Of a stretch of DNA of 64,000 bases, positions 8,583 through 17,594 are shown in pieces. Each line of letters begins with the position of its first letter. The first letter of the stretch is position 1. A program made the position numbers and the translations under genes. The notes under the pieces were generated by a model that saw only the letters and a program-made list of their open reading frames with translations, was not told the origin of the DNA and searched no databases. Origin of the DNA: Mucilaginibacter rigui (GTDB lineage: Bacteria > Bacteroidota > Bacteroidia > Sphingobacteriales > Sphingobacteriaceae); the NCBI RefSeq assembly GCF_014773275.1, contig NZ_JACWMW010000001.1, positions 310,001 to 374,000 of the forward strand, given 5' to 3'.

Positions 8583-9326
8583 TTAAAACTCCAGCGGCCC
8601 AAGCCTGCGCATGTTTTTCATGATGAGGTATTGCCTGTGCCTTAAATAGGGGGTAGGGTTGGTAGCACTCCAGCGTAAGGGGCTCGGGAATATTACCGCT
8701 ATGGCTGCTGATTGCCTTTTGGTAAGCTGCGATGCCGGTTTGTGAAAATATGCCTGTGATGCGGCCTCTATGCCGTAAATGCCATCGCCCATTTCAATTA
8801 CGTTGAGGTAAACCTCCATTATGCGTTTCTTCCCCCAAAAGGCTTCTATCAGTATGGTGAACCAGGCCTCGAAACCCTTGCGTACAATAGAGCGGCCCGG
8901 GTACAGGAAAACGTTTTTGGCTGTTTGCTGTGTAATGGTACTTCCGCCTATCAATTTTTTGCTTTTAGCGTTTTTTTGAATGGCGCGTTCAATCGCTTTA
9001 AAATCAAAACCGTGGTTCTCCAAAAAACTTTGGTCTTCGGCAGCTACTGCGGCGCGTTTCATAGGGTCGGCAATCTGGTCAAAGTCAACCCATTTTTTGT
9101 CAATCTTCCAGTCTTTACCATCTGCCTTTCGTTCAAAGCCGCGCTGTATCATTAGCCAGGTAAAGGGCGGGTTTACAAATTTGAATAACAGAACGCCAAA
9201 TAAACTTGCCGCAACAAATACAATGGCAATTAGCTTAACCACGCGTAAAATAAGCCTTACAATGCCGGTATTAAAAAATCCTTTGGTTTTGCTGCTGCTT
9301 TTGCGGCTTTGTGTTTTTTTTGCCAT
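8583..9326 (-). CDS. mtgA: Monofunctional peptidoglycan glycosyltransferase
   Basis: The 247-aa protein is a GT51 enzyme that polymerises lipid II glycan strands. A basic N-terminus leads to one transmembrane helix (about residues 28-50). The catalytic domain follows with the Glu of AAEDQSF (E97), the GGSTITQQTAKN motif (127-138) and KRIMEVYLN, all diagnostic of transglycosylases. No transpeptidase domain is present, and the length is normal for MtgA. It acts at the outer face of the inner membrane. Confidence 0.95.
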   Translation of the reverse strand: MAKKTQSRKSSSKTKGFFNTGIVRLILRVVKLIAIVFVAASLFGVLLFKFVNPPFTWLMIQRGFERKADGKDWKIDKKWVDFDQIADPMKRAAVAAEDQSFLENHGFDFKAIERAIQKNAKSKKLIGGSTITQQTAKNVFLYPGRSIVRKGFEAWFTILIEAFWGKKRIMEVYLNVIEMGDGIYGIEAASQAYFHKPASQLTKRQSAAIAVIFPSPLRWSATNPTPYLRHRQYLIMKNMRRLGPLEF

Positions 9327-9364
9327 GTAATTTTTGATGCCCTAATGTCTGTATAATCTTTATT

Positions 9365-9409
9365 AAACGCAAAAAGGTGTTTAGCCTAAACTAAACACCT
9401 TTTGCGTTT
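9365..9409 (-). terminator. Terminator of the rpsF-rpsR-rplI operon
   Basis: A long stem pairs AAACGCAAAA-GGTGTTTAG (9365-9384, one bulged base) with CTAAACACCTTTTGCGTTT (9391-9409). It lies 16 nt beyond the rplI stop codon. Built-in T/A tracts make it usable in both directions. Confidence 0.85.
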
Positions 9410-9425
9410 ATGAGTTCCGGGTTAA

Positions 9426-9869
9426 TTACTCAGCAACAACTGAGAAAGGTACCTGAACTTTAACTTCTTTATGCAGGTTCACAATTGCGGTGTAATCACC
9501 AACAAATTTTGGCTCCTGGTCAAAAGTAATGCGGCGACGGTCAACTTCAAAACCTTCTTTCTTTAATGCATCAGCTACCTGGATGGTATTGATAGCACCG
9601 AAAATTTTGCCGCTTTCGCCTGCTTTAGCGCCAATAGTAAGCTTAACGCCTTCTAATTTAGCAGCGATAGCATCCGCATCTTTGCGTATTTTTTCTTGTT
9701 TAAACTGAGCTTGCTTTAAGTTTTCTGCTAAAACTTTGCGCGCGCTTTCAGTTGCTAATATTGCGTAACCTTTAGGGATAAGGAAATTGCGGCCATAACC
9801 TGGCTTTACATTCACTACATCGTCTTTATCGCCGAGGTTTTTTACGTCTTGTTTTAAAATAACTTCCAT
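9426..9869 (-). CDS. rplI: 50S ribosomal protein bL9
   Basis: The 147-aa protein has the bL9 N-terminal domain (VILKQDVKNLGDKDDVVNVKPGYGRNFLIPKG), a connecting helix, and the C-terminal domain with GKIFGAI. It binds 23S rRNA domain V. It is the last gene of the conserved S6-S18-L9 operon and starts 16 nt after rpsR. There is no insertion or truncation. Confidence 0.98.
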   Translation of the reverse strand: MEVILKQDVKNLGDKDDVVNVKPGYGRNFLIPKGYAILATESARKVLAENLKQAQFKQEKIRKDADAIAAKLEGVKLTIGAKAGESGKIFGAINTIQVADALKKEGFEVDRRRITFDQEPKFVGDYTAIVNLHKEVKVQVPFSVVAE

Positions 9870-9885
9870 TGCTTTTTACCTCCGA

Positions 9886-10149
9886 TTATTTTAATGAGTC
9901 TGTAACATAAGGTAATAAACCGATGTGGCGCGCACGCTTAACAGCCTGTGCCACTTTACGCTGAAACTTCAATGAAGTACCTGTTAAACGGCGAGGTAAT
10001 ACTTTACCCTGGTCGTTAATAAACTTTAATAAAAAGTTAGCGTCTTTGTAATCGATATACTTAATACCATTCTTTTTAAAACGGCAGTATTTTTTACGGT
10101 TATCCTCCACTTTTGGAGCGGTAACGTATTTAATTTGGTCGTTTGCCAT
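9886..10149 (-). CDS. rpsR: 30S ribosomal protein bS18
   Basis: The 87-aa protein contains the bS18 core: [34 protein letters not shown], then the basic helix [19 protein letters not shown]. It binds the 30S platform with bS6. Its ATG overlaps the rpsF stop (TAATG), so it is probably translationally coupled. Confidence 0.98.
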   Translation of the reverse strand: MANDQIKYVTAPKVEDNRKKYCRFKKNGIKYIDYKDANFLLKFINDQGKVLPRRLTGTSLKFQRKVAQAVKRARHIGLLPYVTDSLK

Positions 10150-10514
10150 TAGTTGTTTTCCTCCACTTTAGCTGCAGGCTTTTTGTTAAAAGCACCGCTG
10201 CGTTTTTTGTCGTTGTAAGCAATGGCGTGTTTATCCAAAGCAATAGTAAGGAAGCGTAACACACGCTCGTCGCGCCTTAATTCAACTTCCAGTTTATTAA
10301 TTAATTCACCCGGAGCCTTGAATTCAGTTAAGTGATAGTACCCTGTAGTTTTCTTTTGGATAGGGTACGCTAATTTTCTCAAACCCCAATTATCCTCCTG
10401 GACAATTTCGGCTCCGTTATCAGTTAATGTTTTGCTGAATTTGGCAATTGCCTCTTTAGCAGTTTCATCTGATAACAACGGGGTTAGAACGATCACGATT
10501 TCGTACTGTTGCAT
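10149..10514 (-). CDS. rpsF: 30S ribosomal protein bS6
   Basis: The 121-aa protein shows the bS6 pattern: [34 protein letters not shown], and [12 protein letters not shown], then a variable tail with [11 protein letters not shown]. It pairs with bS18 on the small subunit. As first gene of the operon it is preceded by a near-perfect Bacteroidota promoter at 10559-10589. Confidence 0.98.
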   Translation of the reverse strand: MQQYEIVIVLTPLLSDETAKEAIAKFSKTLTDNGAEIVQEDNWGLRKLAYPIQKKTTGYYHLTEFKAPGELINKLEVELRRDERVLRFLTIALDKHAIAYNDKKRSGAFNKKPAAKVEENN

Positions 10515-10558
10515 TATTATTTTGATTTTTAATTATTTATCCCTGTATATCGGGGCTG

Positions 10559-10589
10559 CAAATGTAGGCAGAATTATTTTATAATCAAA
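10559..10589 (-). promoter_or_regulatory. Promoter of the rpsF-rpsR-rplI operon
   Basis: On the minus strand TTTG (10589-10586), a 19-nt spacer and TACATTTG (10566-10559) match the Bacteroidota consensus -33/-7 pair with no mismatch. The predicted transcript start is near 10552-10555, giving a leader of about 40 nt. Confidence 0.8.
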
Positions 10590-10635
10590 GCGGGAATAGT
10601 TGTATTTTAACAACCTGAAATACGCACATAATCAA

Positions 10636-11262
10636 ATGAAAAAATTTTTACTTCTGTTATCTCTTACAGCTACCGTTACACTTGGTAAGGCGCAAACCAC
10701 CGCAGGCCCGGCCGAAACCAAACTTACCAACGCCCTTTGCGATTGTATTACTAAGCTTGATAAATCAAAATTAAAAAGTGCTAAGGAGGCAAAACAAGCC
10801 TTTATGGATTGCTTTACTAATCAAGTTGATCTTTTGCCGGATGTTGCCGCCGAAAGGCATGTGGAATTTACTGATCATGAGGCCATGAATAAAATTGGTA
10901 CCGATATTGGCATTAACCTGATGAAACAAAAGTGTGATGGCTTTATGCAACTGGCCATTAAAATGGCCGAAAAAAGTGGTGCCAATGGCGATGAAAGCGA
11001 CGAGGCAGAAACCAAAACATCTACAGGTGTTTTTAAACGTGTTGATAATAAAGGGTTTAACTACGTGGTTATTAGCAGCGAAGGGAGCGAAAAGTCATAT
11101 TTATGGTTAAAACAGTTTGCAGGGTCAGAAACTTTTATGGACGGAACAACAAGGCTTGCCGGAAAAAAACTTAAAATTACCTGGCAGGAAATAGAAGTTT
11201 ACCTGCCTGCGGCCAAAGGGTATTATAAGGTGAAAGAAATTACTGCGATTGATGTTTTGTAA
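10636..11262 (+). CDS. Secreted protein of unknown function with Cys-rich N-terminal domain
   Basis: ATG 10636 gives MKKFLLLLSLTATVTLGKAQ, a clear signal peptide ending in AQ; the longer frame from 10600 would mask it. After cleavage comes a helical domain with CDC, a later C and KQKC (four cysteines, possibly two disulfides). A Gly/Glu-rich linker follows, then a beta-rich C-terminal domain from about residue 130. No family was recognised. The gene is divergent from rpsF. Confidence 0.75.
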   Translation: MKKFLLLLSLTATVTLGKAQTTAGPAETKLTNALCDCITKLDKSKLKSAKEAKQAFMDCFTNQVDLLPDVAAERHVEFTDHEAMNKIGTDIGINLMKQKCDGFMQLAIKMAEKSGANGDESDEAETKTSTGVFKRVDNKGFNYVVISSEGSEKSYLWLKQFAGSETFMDGTTRLAGKKLKITWQEIEVYLPAAKGYYKVKEITAIDVL

Positions 11263-11308
11263 AACATAATTACTTGCCAAATTGTCTTTATCATAAAAAA
11301 CAACTATT

Positions 11309-11548
11309 ATGCAGTTTGCCAGCCAACAGCCCGACCCTGATAATGCAGAAGATTTTGCGGATGATTTAAACCTTACGCCACCTGCAGAAGAACCCCTTGT
11401 TGAGGGCGACTGGAACGACGAAGAGGACGAGGATTTTGATGACCAGATGGAGTTTGAGGACGATATGCGTGAGATCCGCACCGGCGATGATGTTGGTGAA
11501 CCCGACCCTGAGGACGACGATCATATGCCAAATGGCGATGTGAAATAG
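11309..11548 (+). CDS. Small, extremely acidic protein
   Basis: The 79-aa protein has 32 Asp/Glu and only three Lys/Arg, with runs such as DEEDEDFDD and PEDDDH. It is predicted to be disordered and has no signal peptide. The gene lies 46 nt after the secreted protein and 75 nt before dnaX on the same strand. Acidic proteins of this kind can mimic DNA or chaperone basic proteins, which is only a suggestion here. The codon pattern supports a real gene. Confidence 0.6.
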   Translation: MQFASQQPDPDNAEDFADDLNLTPPAEEPLVEGDWNDEEDEDFDDQMEFEDDMREIRTGDDVGEPDPEDDDHMPNGDVK

Positions 11549-11587
11549 AGGCGCACATCCAAGTTATTCACAATCCATTTTTGAGGT

Positions 11588-11618
11588 TTTGGGGTAAAGC
11601 ATTTTCTTGCTAACTTAG
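11588..11618 (+). promoter_or_regulatory. dnaX promoter overlapping the 5' end of the annotated frame
   Basis: TTTG (11588-11591), a 19-nt spacer and TAACTTAG (11611-11618) match the Bacteroidota promoter with one -7 mismatch. The -7 box covers GTG 11618 and ends 5 nt before GTG 11624. The transcript should therefore start at about the second GTG. Confidence 0.6.
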
Positions 11619-11623
11619 TGCCT

Positions 11624-13459
11624 GTGGATAATTTCATTGTTTCGGCACGCAAATACCGCCCGGCTACATTCGAAACCGTTGTAGGCCAGCAGCATATAAC
11701 TAATACGTTAAAAAACGCTATTAAGAATAATCAGCTGGCGCAGGCATTTTTATTCTGCGGGCCAAGGGGAGTAGGTAAAACTACCTGCGCGCGTATCCTT
11801 GCAAAAACCATAAACTGTACAAATTTACAGCCCAATGGCGAGGCCTGCGGCGAGTGCGACAGCTGCCGTGCTTTCCAGAATGGTAACTCGTTTAACGTGC
11901 ATGAGCTGGATGCAGCATCAAACAACTCGGTTGATGATATCCGTAGCCTGATAGACCAGGTACGCATACCGCCACAAGCCGCACGCTACAAGGTGTATAT
12001 TATTGATGAGGTGCACATGCTATCGCAGGCGGCGTTTAACGCCTTTCTGAAAACACTTGAGGAACCACCTAACTACGCCATATTTATACTGGCCACTACC
12101 GAGAAGCATAAGATATTGCCCACCATCCTTTCGCGTTGCCAGATCTTTGATTTTAACCGCATAAAGGTGGATGACATGGCCGGCCACCTGGCAAACATCG
12201 CCCAAAAAGAAAACATTACGTACGAGAACGACGGCCTGCACATAATCGCCCAAAAAGCAGATGGCGGCCTGCGCGATGCCCTGTCAATGTTTGACCAGAT
12301 TGTGAGCTTTAGCGGCGGCAATGTTACCTATCGCTCGGTTATTGATAACCTGAACATACTTGATTACGATTACTATTTTAATATAACTGATAAGCTTTTA
12401 GGCGAAGACAGCGCCCAATCGCTGCTTTTGTTTGATGAGATATTGGGCAAGGGATTTGACGGCGCTCATTTTATATCGGGCCTGTCAGAGCATTTCCGTA
12501 ACCTGCTGGTGGGTAAGGATGCATCAACTATAAAATTGCTGGAAGTTAGCGAAACCATTAAGGCGCGTTACCTGCAGCAATCGCAGGCTGCATCCGTATC
12601 GTTCCTGTTATCGGCAATGAATATTGCCAACCAGTGCGATATTAGCTACAAGCTTAGTAAAAACCAACGCTTACAGGTAGAGCTTGCTTTGCTGAAGATG
12701 AGCAACCTGCTCTCGGTGTTTAATCTGGCGGCTATGCCGCTGACCGAAAATGGTGCTGCCCCAAACGGGGAGGTAAAAAAAAAACCTGATACCTCAGTAA
12801 ATAATACCCCGCCAGCACCAGTTGTTGCAGACGAGATGACCGTAGCCAGGGATAACCCGGTTACTTATAACAAAGCCACTCAGCCGGTTAGCCCTCCGGC
12901 TACGCCATCAATGGCAATACCGGTTGCCGGCACCAAGCCCGAGCCGCCTGCCGAAAAACCAAAGGTGTTTATCCCTAATGTACATTCGGCAGCTACCTCT
13001 GTTAAGATCCCATCATTAAAAGATTTGGGCAAGCAGGTAGAAGAGGCCGCGCTTGAAGAAGAAGACCCTTATTTAAAAGGTACCGATAAAGAAGCTTTTA
13101 CCATTGACCGTTTTTTACAACTGTGGACCAACCATGGGGCAAAGCTAAAGGCTGATGGTAAGCCGGCAACATTATATACTATATTTACCTCGGTTACGCC
13201 AATAGTACTTGGCCCCGAAACTTTTGAAGTGCCGGTAGCTAACAAAGTACAGGAGATGGCATTCAGGGACGAGCGCCCATACCTGCTGAACTTTTTGCGC
13301 ACCACATTAAAGAACTTTAGTATTGAGGTTAATGCCCGTGTTGATGAGCAAACCGTTGCCCGGAGGCCTTATACCGCAATGGAAAAATTCCAGTACCTGG
13401 CGGCCAAAAACCCACAGCTTATTGAACTTAAGAATAAGTTTAATTTGGACTTTGATTAG
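11624..13459 (+). CDS. dnaX: DNA polymerase III subunit gamma/tau
   Basis: The 611-aa clamp-loader ATPase has Walker A GPRGVGKTT near residue 46, a four-Cys zinc site (CxxxxxxxxCGECDSC region), Walker B/DExH IIDEVHML and the SRC sensor motif. The middle is low-complexity Pro/Thr/Lys, and the C-terminal tau-like domain ends KFNLDFD. The frame opens at GTG 11618, but GTG 11624 gives (M)DNFIVSARKYRP, the usual start in this phylum as I recall it. It also leaves the -7 promoter box outside the gene. No Shine-Dalgarno sequence is visible. Confidence 0.95.
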   Translation: MDNFIVSARKYRPATFETVVGQQHITNTLKNAIKNNQLAQAFLFCGPRGVGKTTCARILAKTINCTNLQPNGEACGECDSCRAFQNGNSFNVHELDAASNNSVDDIRSLIDQVRIPPQAARYKVYIIDEVHMLSQAAFNAFLKTLEEPPNYAIFILATTEKHKILPTILSRCQIFDFNRIKVDDMAGHLANIAQKENITYENDGLHIIAQKADGGLRDALSMFDQIVSFSGGNVTYRSVIDNLNILDYDYYFNITDKLLGEDSAQSLLLFDEILGKGFDGAHFISGLSEHFRNLLVGKDASTIKLLEVSETIKARYLQQSQAASVSFLLSAMNIANQCDISYKLSKNQRLQVELALLKMSNLLSVFNLAAMPLTENGAAPNGEVKKKPDTSVNNTPPAPVVADEMTVARDNPVTYNKATQPVSPPATPSMAIPVAGTKPEPPAEKPKVFIPNVHSAATSVKIPSLKDLGKQVEEAALEEEDPYLKGTDKEAFTIDRFLQLWTNHGAKLKADGKPATLYTIFTSVTPIVLGPETFEVPVANKVQEMAFRDERPYLLNFLRTTLKNFSIEVNARVDEQTVARRPYTAMEKFQYLAAKNPQLIELKNKFNLDFD

Positions 13460-13468
13460 GATCTAAGA

Positions 13469-13578
13469 TTTAACCACAGAGAGCATTAAGATATACACGG
13501 AGAGCACAGAGGAATATTAAAACCGCTGTGCTCTCTGTGTAATGAACAAATATATTCTTTGTGTACCCTGTGGTTAAA
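13469..13578. repeat. 110-bp imperfect inverted repeat between convergent genes
   Basis: TTTAACCACAG (13469-13479) is mirrored by CTGTGGTTAAA (13568-13578). Inside, GGAGAGCACAGAGG faces CCGCTGTGCTCTCTGTG. The unit resembles a widely dispersed bacterial repeat built from ACAGAG/GCACAGAG blocks. It lies between the convergent dnaX and the acidic-protein gene and could terminate both. Confidence 0.75.
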
Positions 13579-13593
13579 ACCAACCACCGATCT

Positions 13594-14022
13594 TTATACG
13601 CGTGGTGTATCATTTTTAGGATAACCTTCTTCATCAAGATCATCGCGGTCATCCTCGGGTGTGTGTGCCAAAGCGGCATCGCGCGGGTTTGTTTCTACAA
13701 TTTTACCGCTGTCAATATGCATACCTAAGTTTTCGACATCGGTTTCTAACGACCGGTTTTCGTCGTATTCGCCTTGGGTATCATAGGGGTTGGCCTCATC
13801 GTAGGTCGAGTTCATATCTTCGCCATCTTTAGCAGAAGTATCGTAAGGGTCGGGATGGTCGTAATCGGGATTATCGCCTTTTACGTCGTACTCGTAACTG
13901 TTGGTAGTTTCGTCGTAGTTCAGGTTTTCGCTATCGGCAGCCTCGTTACTGTTATCGTTTAATGGGGTGTCTCTGTCCTCTGGGTCAGTAACAAAATCCG
14001 GGTTTTGGTTATCAGGTATCAT
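13594..14022 (-). CDS. Acidic, low-complexity protein
   Basis: The 142-aa protein has 43 Asp/Glu (30%) and is rich in Asn, Tyr and Pro. Short imperfect repeats such as DPYDT, NPYDT and YDE/YDT occur in the middle. It has no signal peptide and no hydrophobic core, so it is probably disordered and cytosolic. No family was recognised. A small but similar acidic protein lies on the other side of dnaX. Confidence 0.65.
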   Translation of the reverse strand: MIPDNQNPDFVTDPEDRDTPLNDNSNEAADSENLNYDETTNSYEYDVKGDNPDYDHPDPYDTSAKDGEDMNSTYDEANPYDTQGEYDENRSLETDVENLGMHIDSGKIVETNPRDAALAHTPEDDRDDLDEEGYPKNDTPRV

Positions 14023-14090
14023 AGTTATAGTTTTGCTTTATATACACTAAAAACCCTGCCAAAAAATTAGTACGGAGGCAATACTCTGTA

Positions 14091-14810
14091 TTAATTTATT
14101 TGCTTGCGATAAGATGTAACATCGCCCAGGGCAAACTTAAAAGTAATAGAATACTGGATCATTTTATCCTTGCTTTTGCCGGCAGTAAAACCATCCATAT
14201 TATCAGTAAAATCCATATTGTATTGCGCACCCAGGTCAACTTTAAATGATGGCTGGCCATACTGGTTAAACAACTTAAACTCATATCCAAGGCGTGCAGG
14301 AATATAAAGCTCGTTGCTTTTAATAAGCCCGGGAGTTGTAAATTGCGGGTCGGTGTTTGATACGTTGTTGTAATGCTGAGGGTCGTTTTTTATATCATTT
14401 AAAATATACCCCAACCCTGTAGATACGTAAAAGTTTTTAAGTACGTTCATCACGCCACTTTGCGAGTAGTCGATGATCTCGCCGGCCTGTAACTGCCCCC
14501 TGAAAACCAATGCCGTAAAATTATTTTTAAAAAACCTGCCCGATAGTGTTTTGTAGGCATCACCACCTTCAAGCGTGCCAGCTTGTATCTCAACCACATA
14601 ATTAACAAAAGGTGTTTGGTTGTAAGTGAAGTTTACATGCGCGGCGGGTTTGGTTTTTACAATCTCGGCATCCCCATATAACTGGTTTAGGCTACCGCCA
14701 AAGCCAATATCATACTGTGCATAATCATAGCCTAACTGTGCTTTTGATACCAATGTTATTGCTGATAATACTAAGGTGAATACGGTTGTTTTAATAAGCA
14801 ACTTTGTCAT
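14091..14810 (-). CDS. Outer-membrane beta-barrel-like secreted protein
   Basis: The 239-aa protein has a signal peptide (MTKLLIKTTVFTLVLSAITLVSKA, cut before QLGYD). Alternating hydrophobic and aromatic strands follow (FYVSTGLGYIL, LYIPARLGYEFKLF, FKVDLGAQYNM), ending YSITFKFALGD. This suits an 8- to 10-strand barrel. No specific family is recognised. It runs in the same direction as the acidic gene, 68 nt upstream of it. Confidence 0.7.
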   Translation of the reverse strand: MTKLLIKTTVFTLVLSAITLVSKAQLGYDYAQYDIGFGGSLNQLYGDAEIVKTKPAAHVNFTYNQTPFVNYVVEIQAGTLEGGDAYKTLSGRFFKNNFTALVFRGQLQAGEIIDYSQSGVMNVLKNFYVSTGLGYILNDIKNDPQHYNNVSNTDPQFTTPGLIKSNELYIPARLGYEFKLFNQYGQPSFKVDLGAQYNMDFTDNMDGFTAGKSKDKMIQYSITFKFALGDVTSYRKQIN

Positions 14811-15040
14811 ATATAAGAGCGGTGGTAGTGCTGATTAGCAGGTGTTTAATTTTTATAAAAGTAGTATCAAAGTTTTAAAAATCAATAATATCTTTTAATT
14901 AATTGTTTATAATGCTTAAAAAGAGGTATTTAGCGATTGATTTTAGCAGCTATAAACCTATCAATAAGTAAGGGATAAATTTTTGGTTTATTTTTTGTCA
15001 ATTAGTTGGGCACATGAATTTTTACAAATAAAATTTTATG

Positions 15041-15048
15041 TAAGTTTG
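15041..15048 (+). promoter_or_regulatory. -7 box of the icd promoter
   Basis: TAAGTTTG is a perfect TAnnTTTG match, 34 nt before the icd start codon. The -33 region is AT-rich without a clear TTTG at the usual spacing. Confidence 0.5.
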
Positions 15049-15082
15049 AAGCCGTTTAAATAAAATTAACCATAAATCAGGT

Positions 15083-16312
15083 ATGTCAAAAATTAAAGTA
15101 GAAAACCCGGTAGTTGAGCTGGATGGTGATGAAATGACCCGCATCATCTGGAAATTTATAAAAGATAAACTGATCACCCCTTATCTTGACCTGGATATAA
15201 AATATTATGACCTTGGTATCGAGTATCGTGATGAGACCGACGACCAGGTTACCATTGATGCTGCCAACGCTATTTTAAAATATGGTGTAGGTATTAAATG
15301 TGCCACCATTACACCTGATGAGCAGCGTGTTGAAGAATTTGGCTTAAAACAAATGTGGAGGTCGCCAAATGGTACCATCCGTAATATATTAGATGGTACG
15401 GTTTTCCGCGAGCCCATTGTTATGGCAAACGTGCCGCGCCTTGTTCCAAACTGGACAGCCCCTATATGCATTGGCCGCCACGCTTTTGGCGATCAGTACC
15501 GCGCTACCGATTTTGTAACCAAAGGCAAAGGTAAATTAACTATAAAATTTACGCCCGAAGATGGCGGTGCAGAGCAATCATTTGAAGTGTATAACTTTAA
15601 AGGCGACGGCGTTGCATTGGCTATGTATAATACCGACGAGTCTATCCGCGGTTTTGCACATGCTTGTTTTAACCAGGCGCTGATGAAAGGCTGGCCTTTA
15701 TATCTGTCAACCAAAAACACCATCCTTAAAAAATACGATGGCCGTTTTAAAGATATTTTTGAAGAGATCTACCAGGCAGATTACAAAACTAAGTTTGCCG
15801 AAGCAGGCATTACATACGAGCACCGCTTAATTGATGACATGGTTGCATCGGCCCTTAAATGGAACGGTAACTTTGTTTGGGCTTGTAAAAACTATGATGG
15901 CGACGTACAGAGCGACACCGTAGCGCAGGGCTTTGGTTCATTAGGTTTAATGACCTCTACTTTGGTTACACCGGATGGTACTGTTATGGAAGCTGAAGCA
16001 GCACACGGTACAGTAACCCGCCACTACCGCGAGCACCAGGCAGGCCGCCCAACATCTACAAACCCTATTGCGTCTATATTTGCATGGACACGCGGTTTAG
16101 AGTTCCGTGGGATACTGGATGGTAACCAGGAACTGGTTAACTTCTGTAAAGCGTTAGAAGAAGTTTGTATTGAAACTGTTGAAAGCGGTAAAATGACCAA
16201 AGATTTGGCCATCACCATAAAACCAAAAGTTGAACACGGTACCGATTACCTATACACCGAAGAGTTTTTAGAGGCTATCAACGAAAACTTAAAAGCAAAA
16301 TTGGGTAAATAA
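15083..16312 (+). CDS. icd: NADP-dependent isocitrate dehydrogenase (eukaryotic-type subfamily)
   Basis: The 409-aa enzyme decarboxylates isocitrate to 2-oxoglutarate in the TCA cycle. It belongs to the dimeric, eukaryote-like subfamily, seen from [13 protein letters not shown] at the start, KCATITPDE, the substrate-binding [21 protein letters not shown], and the metal-binding IDDMVA and YDGDVQSD segments. [12 protein letters not shown] contacts the cofactor. Length is typical. It has its own promoter and a strong terminator. Confidence 0.97.
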   Translation: MSKIKVENPVVELDGDEMTRIIWKFIKDKLITPYLDLDIKYYDLGIEYRDETDDQVTIDAANAILKYGVGIKCATITPDEQRVEEFGLKQMWRSPNGTIRNILDGTVFREPIVMANVPRLVPNWTAPICIGRHAFGDQYRATDFVTKGKGKLTIKFTPEDGGAEQSFEVYNFKGDGVALAMYNTDESIRGFAHACFNQALMKGWPLYLSTKNTILKKYDGRFKDIFEEIYQADYKTKFAEAGITYEHRLIDDMVASALKWNGNFVWACKNYDGDVQSDTVAQGFGSLGLMTSTLVTPDGTVMEAEAAHGTVTRHYREHQAGRPTSTNPIASIFAWTRGLEFRGILDGNQELVNFCKALEEVCIETVESGKMTKDLAITIKPKVEHGTDYLYTEEFLEAINENLKAKLGK

Positions 16313-16330
16313 TTTATCCCGGTATAATGT

Positions 16331-16362
16331 AAAAAGCCCGTTCTGAAAAGAGCGGGCTTTTT
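16331..16362 (+). terminator. Intrinsic terminator of icd
   Basis: AAAAAGCCCGTTCT pairs with AGAGCGGGCTTTTT (one G-T pair), 18 nt after the icd stop codon. The T5 run completes it. The A-run on the other side lets it also serve the convergent gene. Confidence 0.9.
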
Positions 16363-16388
16363 ACGTTTAAAATACTTGTATTATCAAC

Positions 16389-17441
16389 TTAATTATAATC
16401 GTATTTACCGGCATTGGGGTCTACTATTTCTTTTATCCGTATGAAATCGCCATTAAGGTGGTCTATCTTCATTTCAAAGGTGGCTTCGGCATTTGATGCT
16501 GCCAATGTACCAAGTATCCCAAAAAATGCCCTGGCGGTTATCATACCAACAGCACTTGGCGTAGCTGATGCTTTACCGGTAAAAAAGAAATCATCGTTTG
16601 TCTTTTTCAAAAGGTAATAGTCGTATTTGGTAGCGATGTATGCCTGCCCCTGATAAACTACCGCGTAAACTTTATCAGATTTTACCTTCTTTAGTTTCCC
16701 ATTTTCGCCGGGTGTTTTCATGGTATAATCAATAAAATTATTGGTTACGATGATTGGCGCATCGGGCACCTGGTCACAAAATGATTTATAGGTTAGATAC
16801 AATCCGTCGGTGTAGCGGCTGGTGTTATATACCTTTAGGTTGCGCTTTTCTACACTGTCTATTTTTATTAGGTCGGTATAACTGTAAGTTTTTTCGGCGG
16901 CTGGTGCTTTATTAAGGTTGGATGCTATAAAGCCGGAAATAGTTTCGCTGCCACGTTGCAGCAGGGCCTTAGTGACATCAACTCCCGACGAGATCTGACT
17001 TATCGTATCAATGGTTTTAATTTCCTGGTAACCATTGGGCTGCTTTGCATACAAACCTGCCCTTAAATAAAAATATCCATTTTCTTTAAATGAGCCGGTA
17101 ACTTCTGCAAAGCTTAACTGCCTGATTTGGATCAACAATTCCTGTGGTTTTGCTGTACTATCTGTTAATGCAGTTTAAATTTTATTAAACTGAACGTTAA
17201 GTGGTTCTTTTGCTATAACCTTTGTCATTTTATTAAAAGCACCCGTTTGTATAACACCCATGCTGGTAGTATCCTTGCGGATATCCGCCACACTTATTTT
17301 GTTATAAAGGCTATAGCTTATTTTGTTTTCGGGTAGTTCAAATGCGAATTTTTGGGTGCTTTGTGCCTGCGCGTTGATATACATAAGCAGCACTAAAACA
17401 GAAATTGAAAGAATTTTTTTGAATGATACAAAGGCTGACAT
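16389..17441 (-). pseudogene. Secreted protein gene split by one in-frame TAA
   Basis: Two open stretches, 17441-17178 (88 aa, signal peptide ending INAQAQ) and 17174-16389 (262 codons), lie in the same frame. Only the TAA at 17177-17175 separates them. The second part has no credible start: it continues TALTDSTAKPQELLIQIRQL and its first ATG is deep inside. A single intact gene would encode about 350 aa, exported, with a helical GMITARAFFGILGTLAA stretch near the end. No family was recognised. It is a nonsense mutation, a sequencing error, or less likely readthrough. Confidence 0.75.
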
Positions 17442-17594
17442 GTAGTGGATAAAGTTTATCCAACAAAATTAATTTTTTTATTTAACTGAGTATTATAAAG
17501 CTAATATTTATGCTATGGGTATGTTTTTTAGAAAAGCTTGTTTATGGCTTATGCAAAATCCCTACCTTAGCCGGACAAACAAGCATATACCAGC

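Noticed and set aside
8583..9330. Plus-strand ORFs of 76 and 116 aa opposite mtgA
   Set aside because: The minus strand encodes a complete GT51 enzyme; the opposite frames are shadows.
13500..13580. Insertion sequence or transposon end
   Set aside because: There is no transposase ORF or target duplication; it fits a simple intergenic palindrome.
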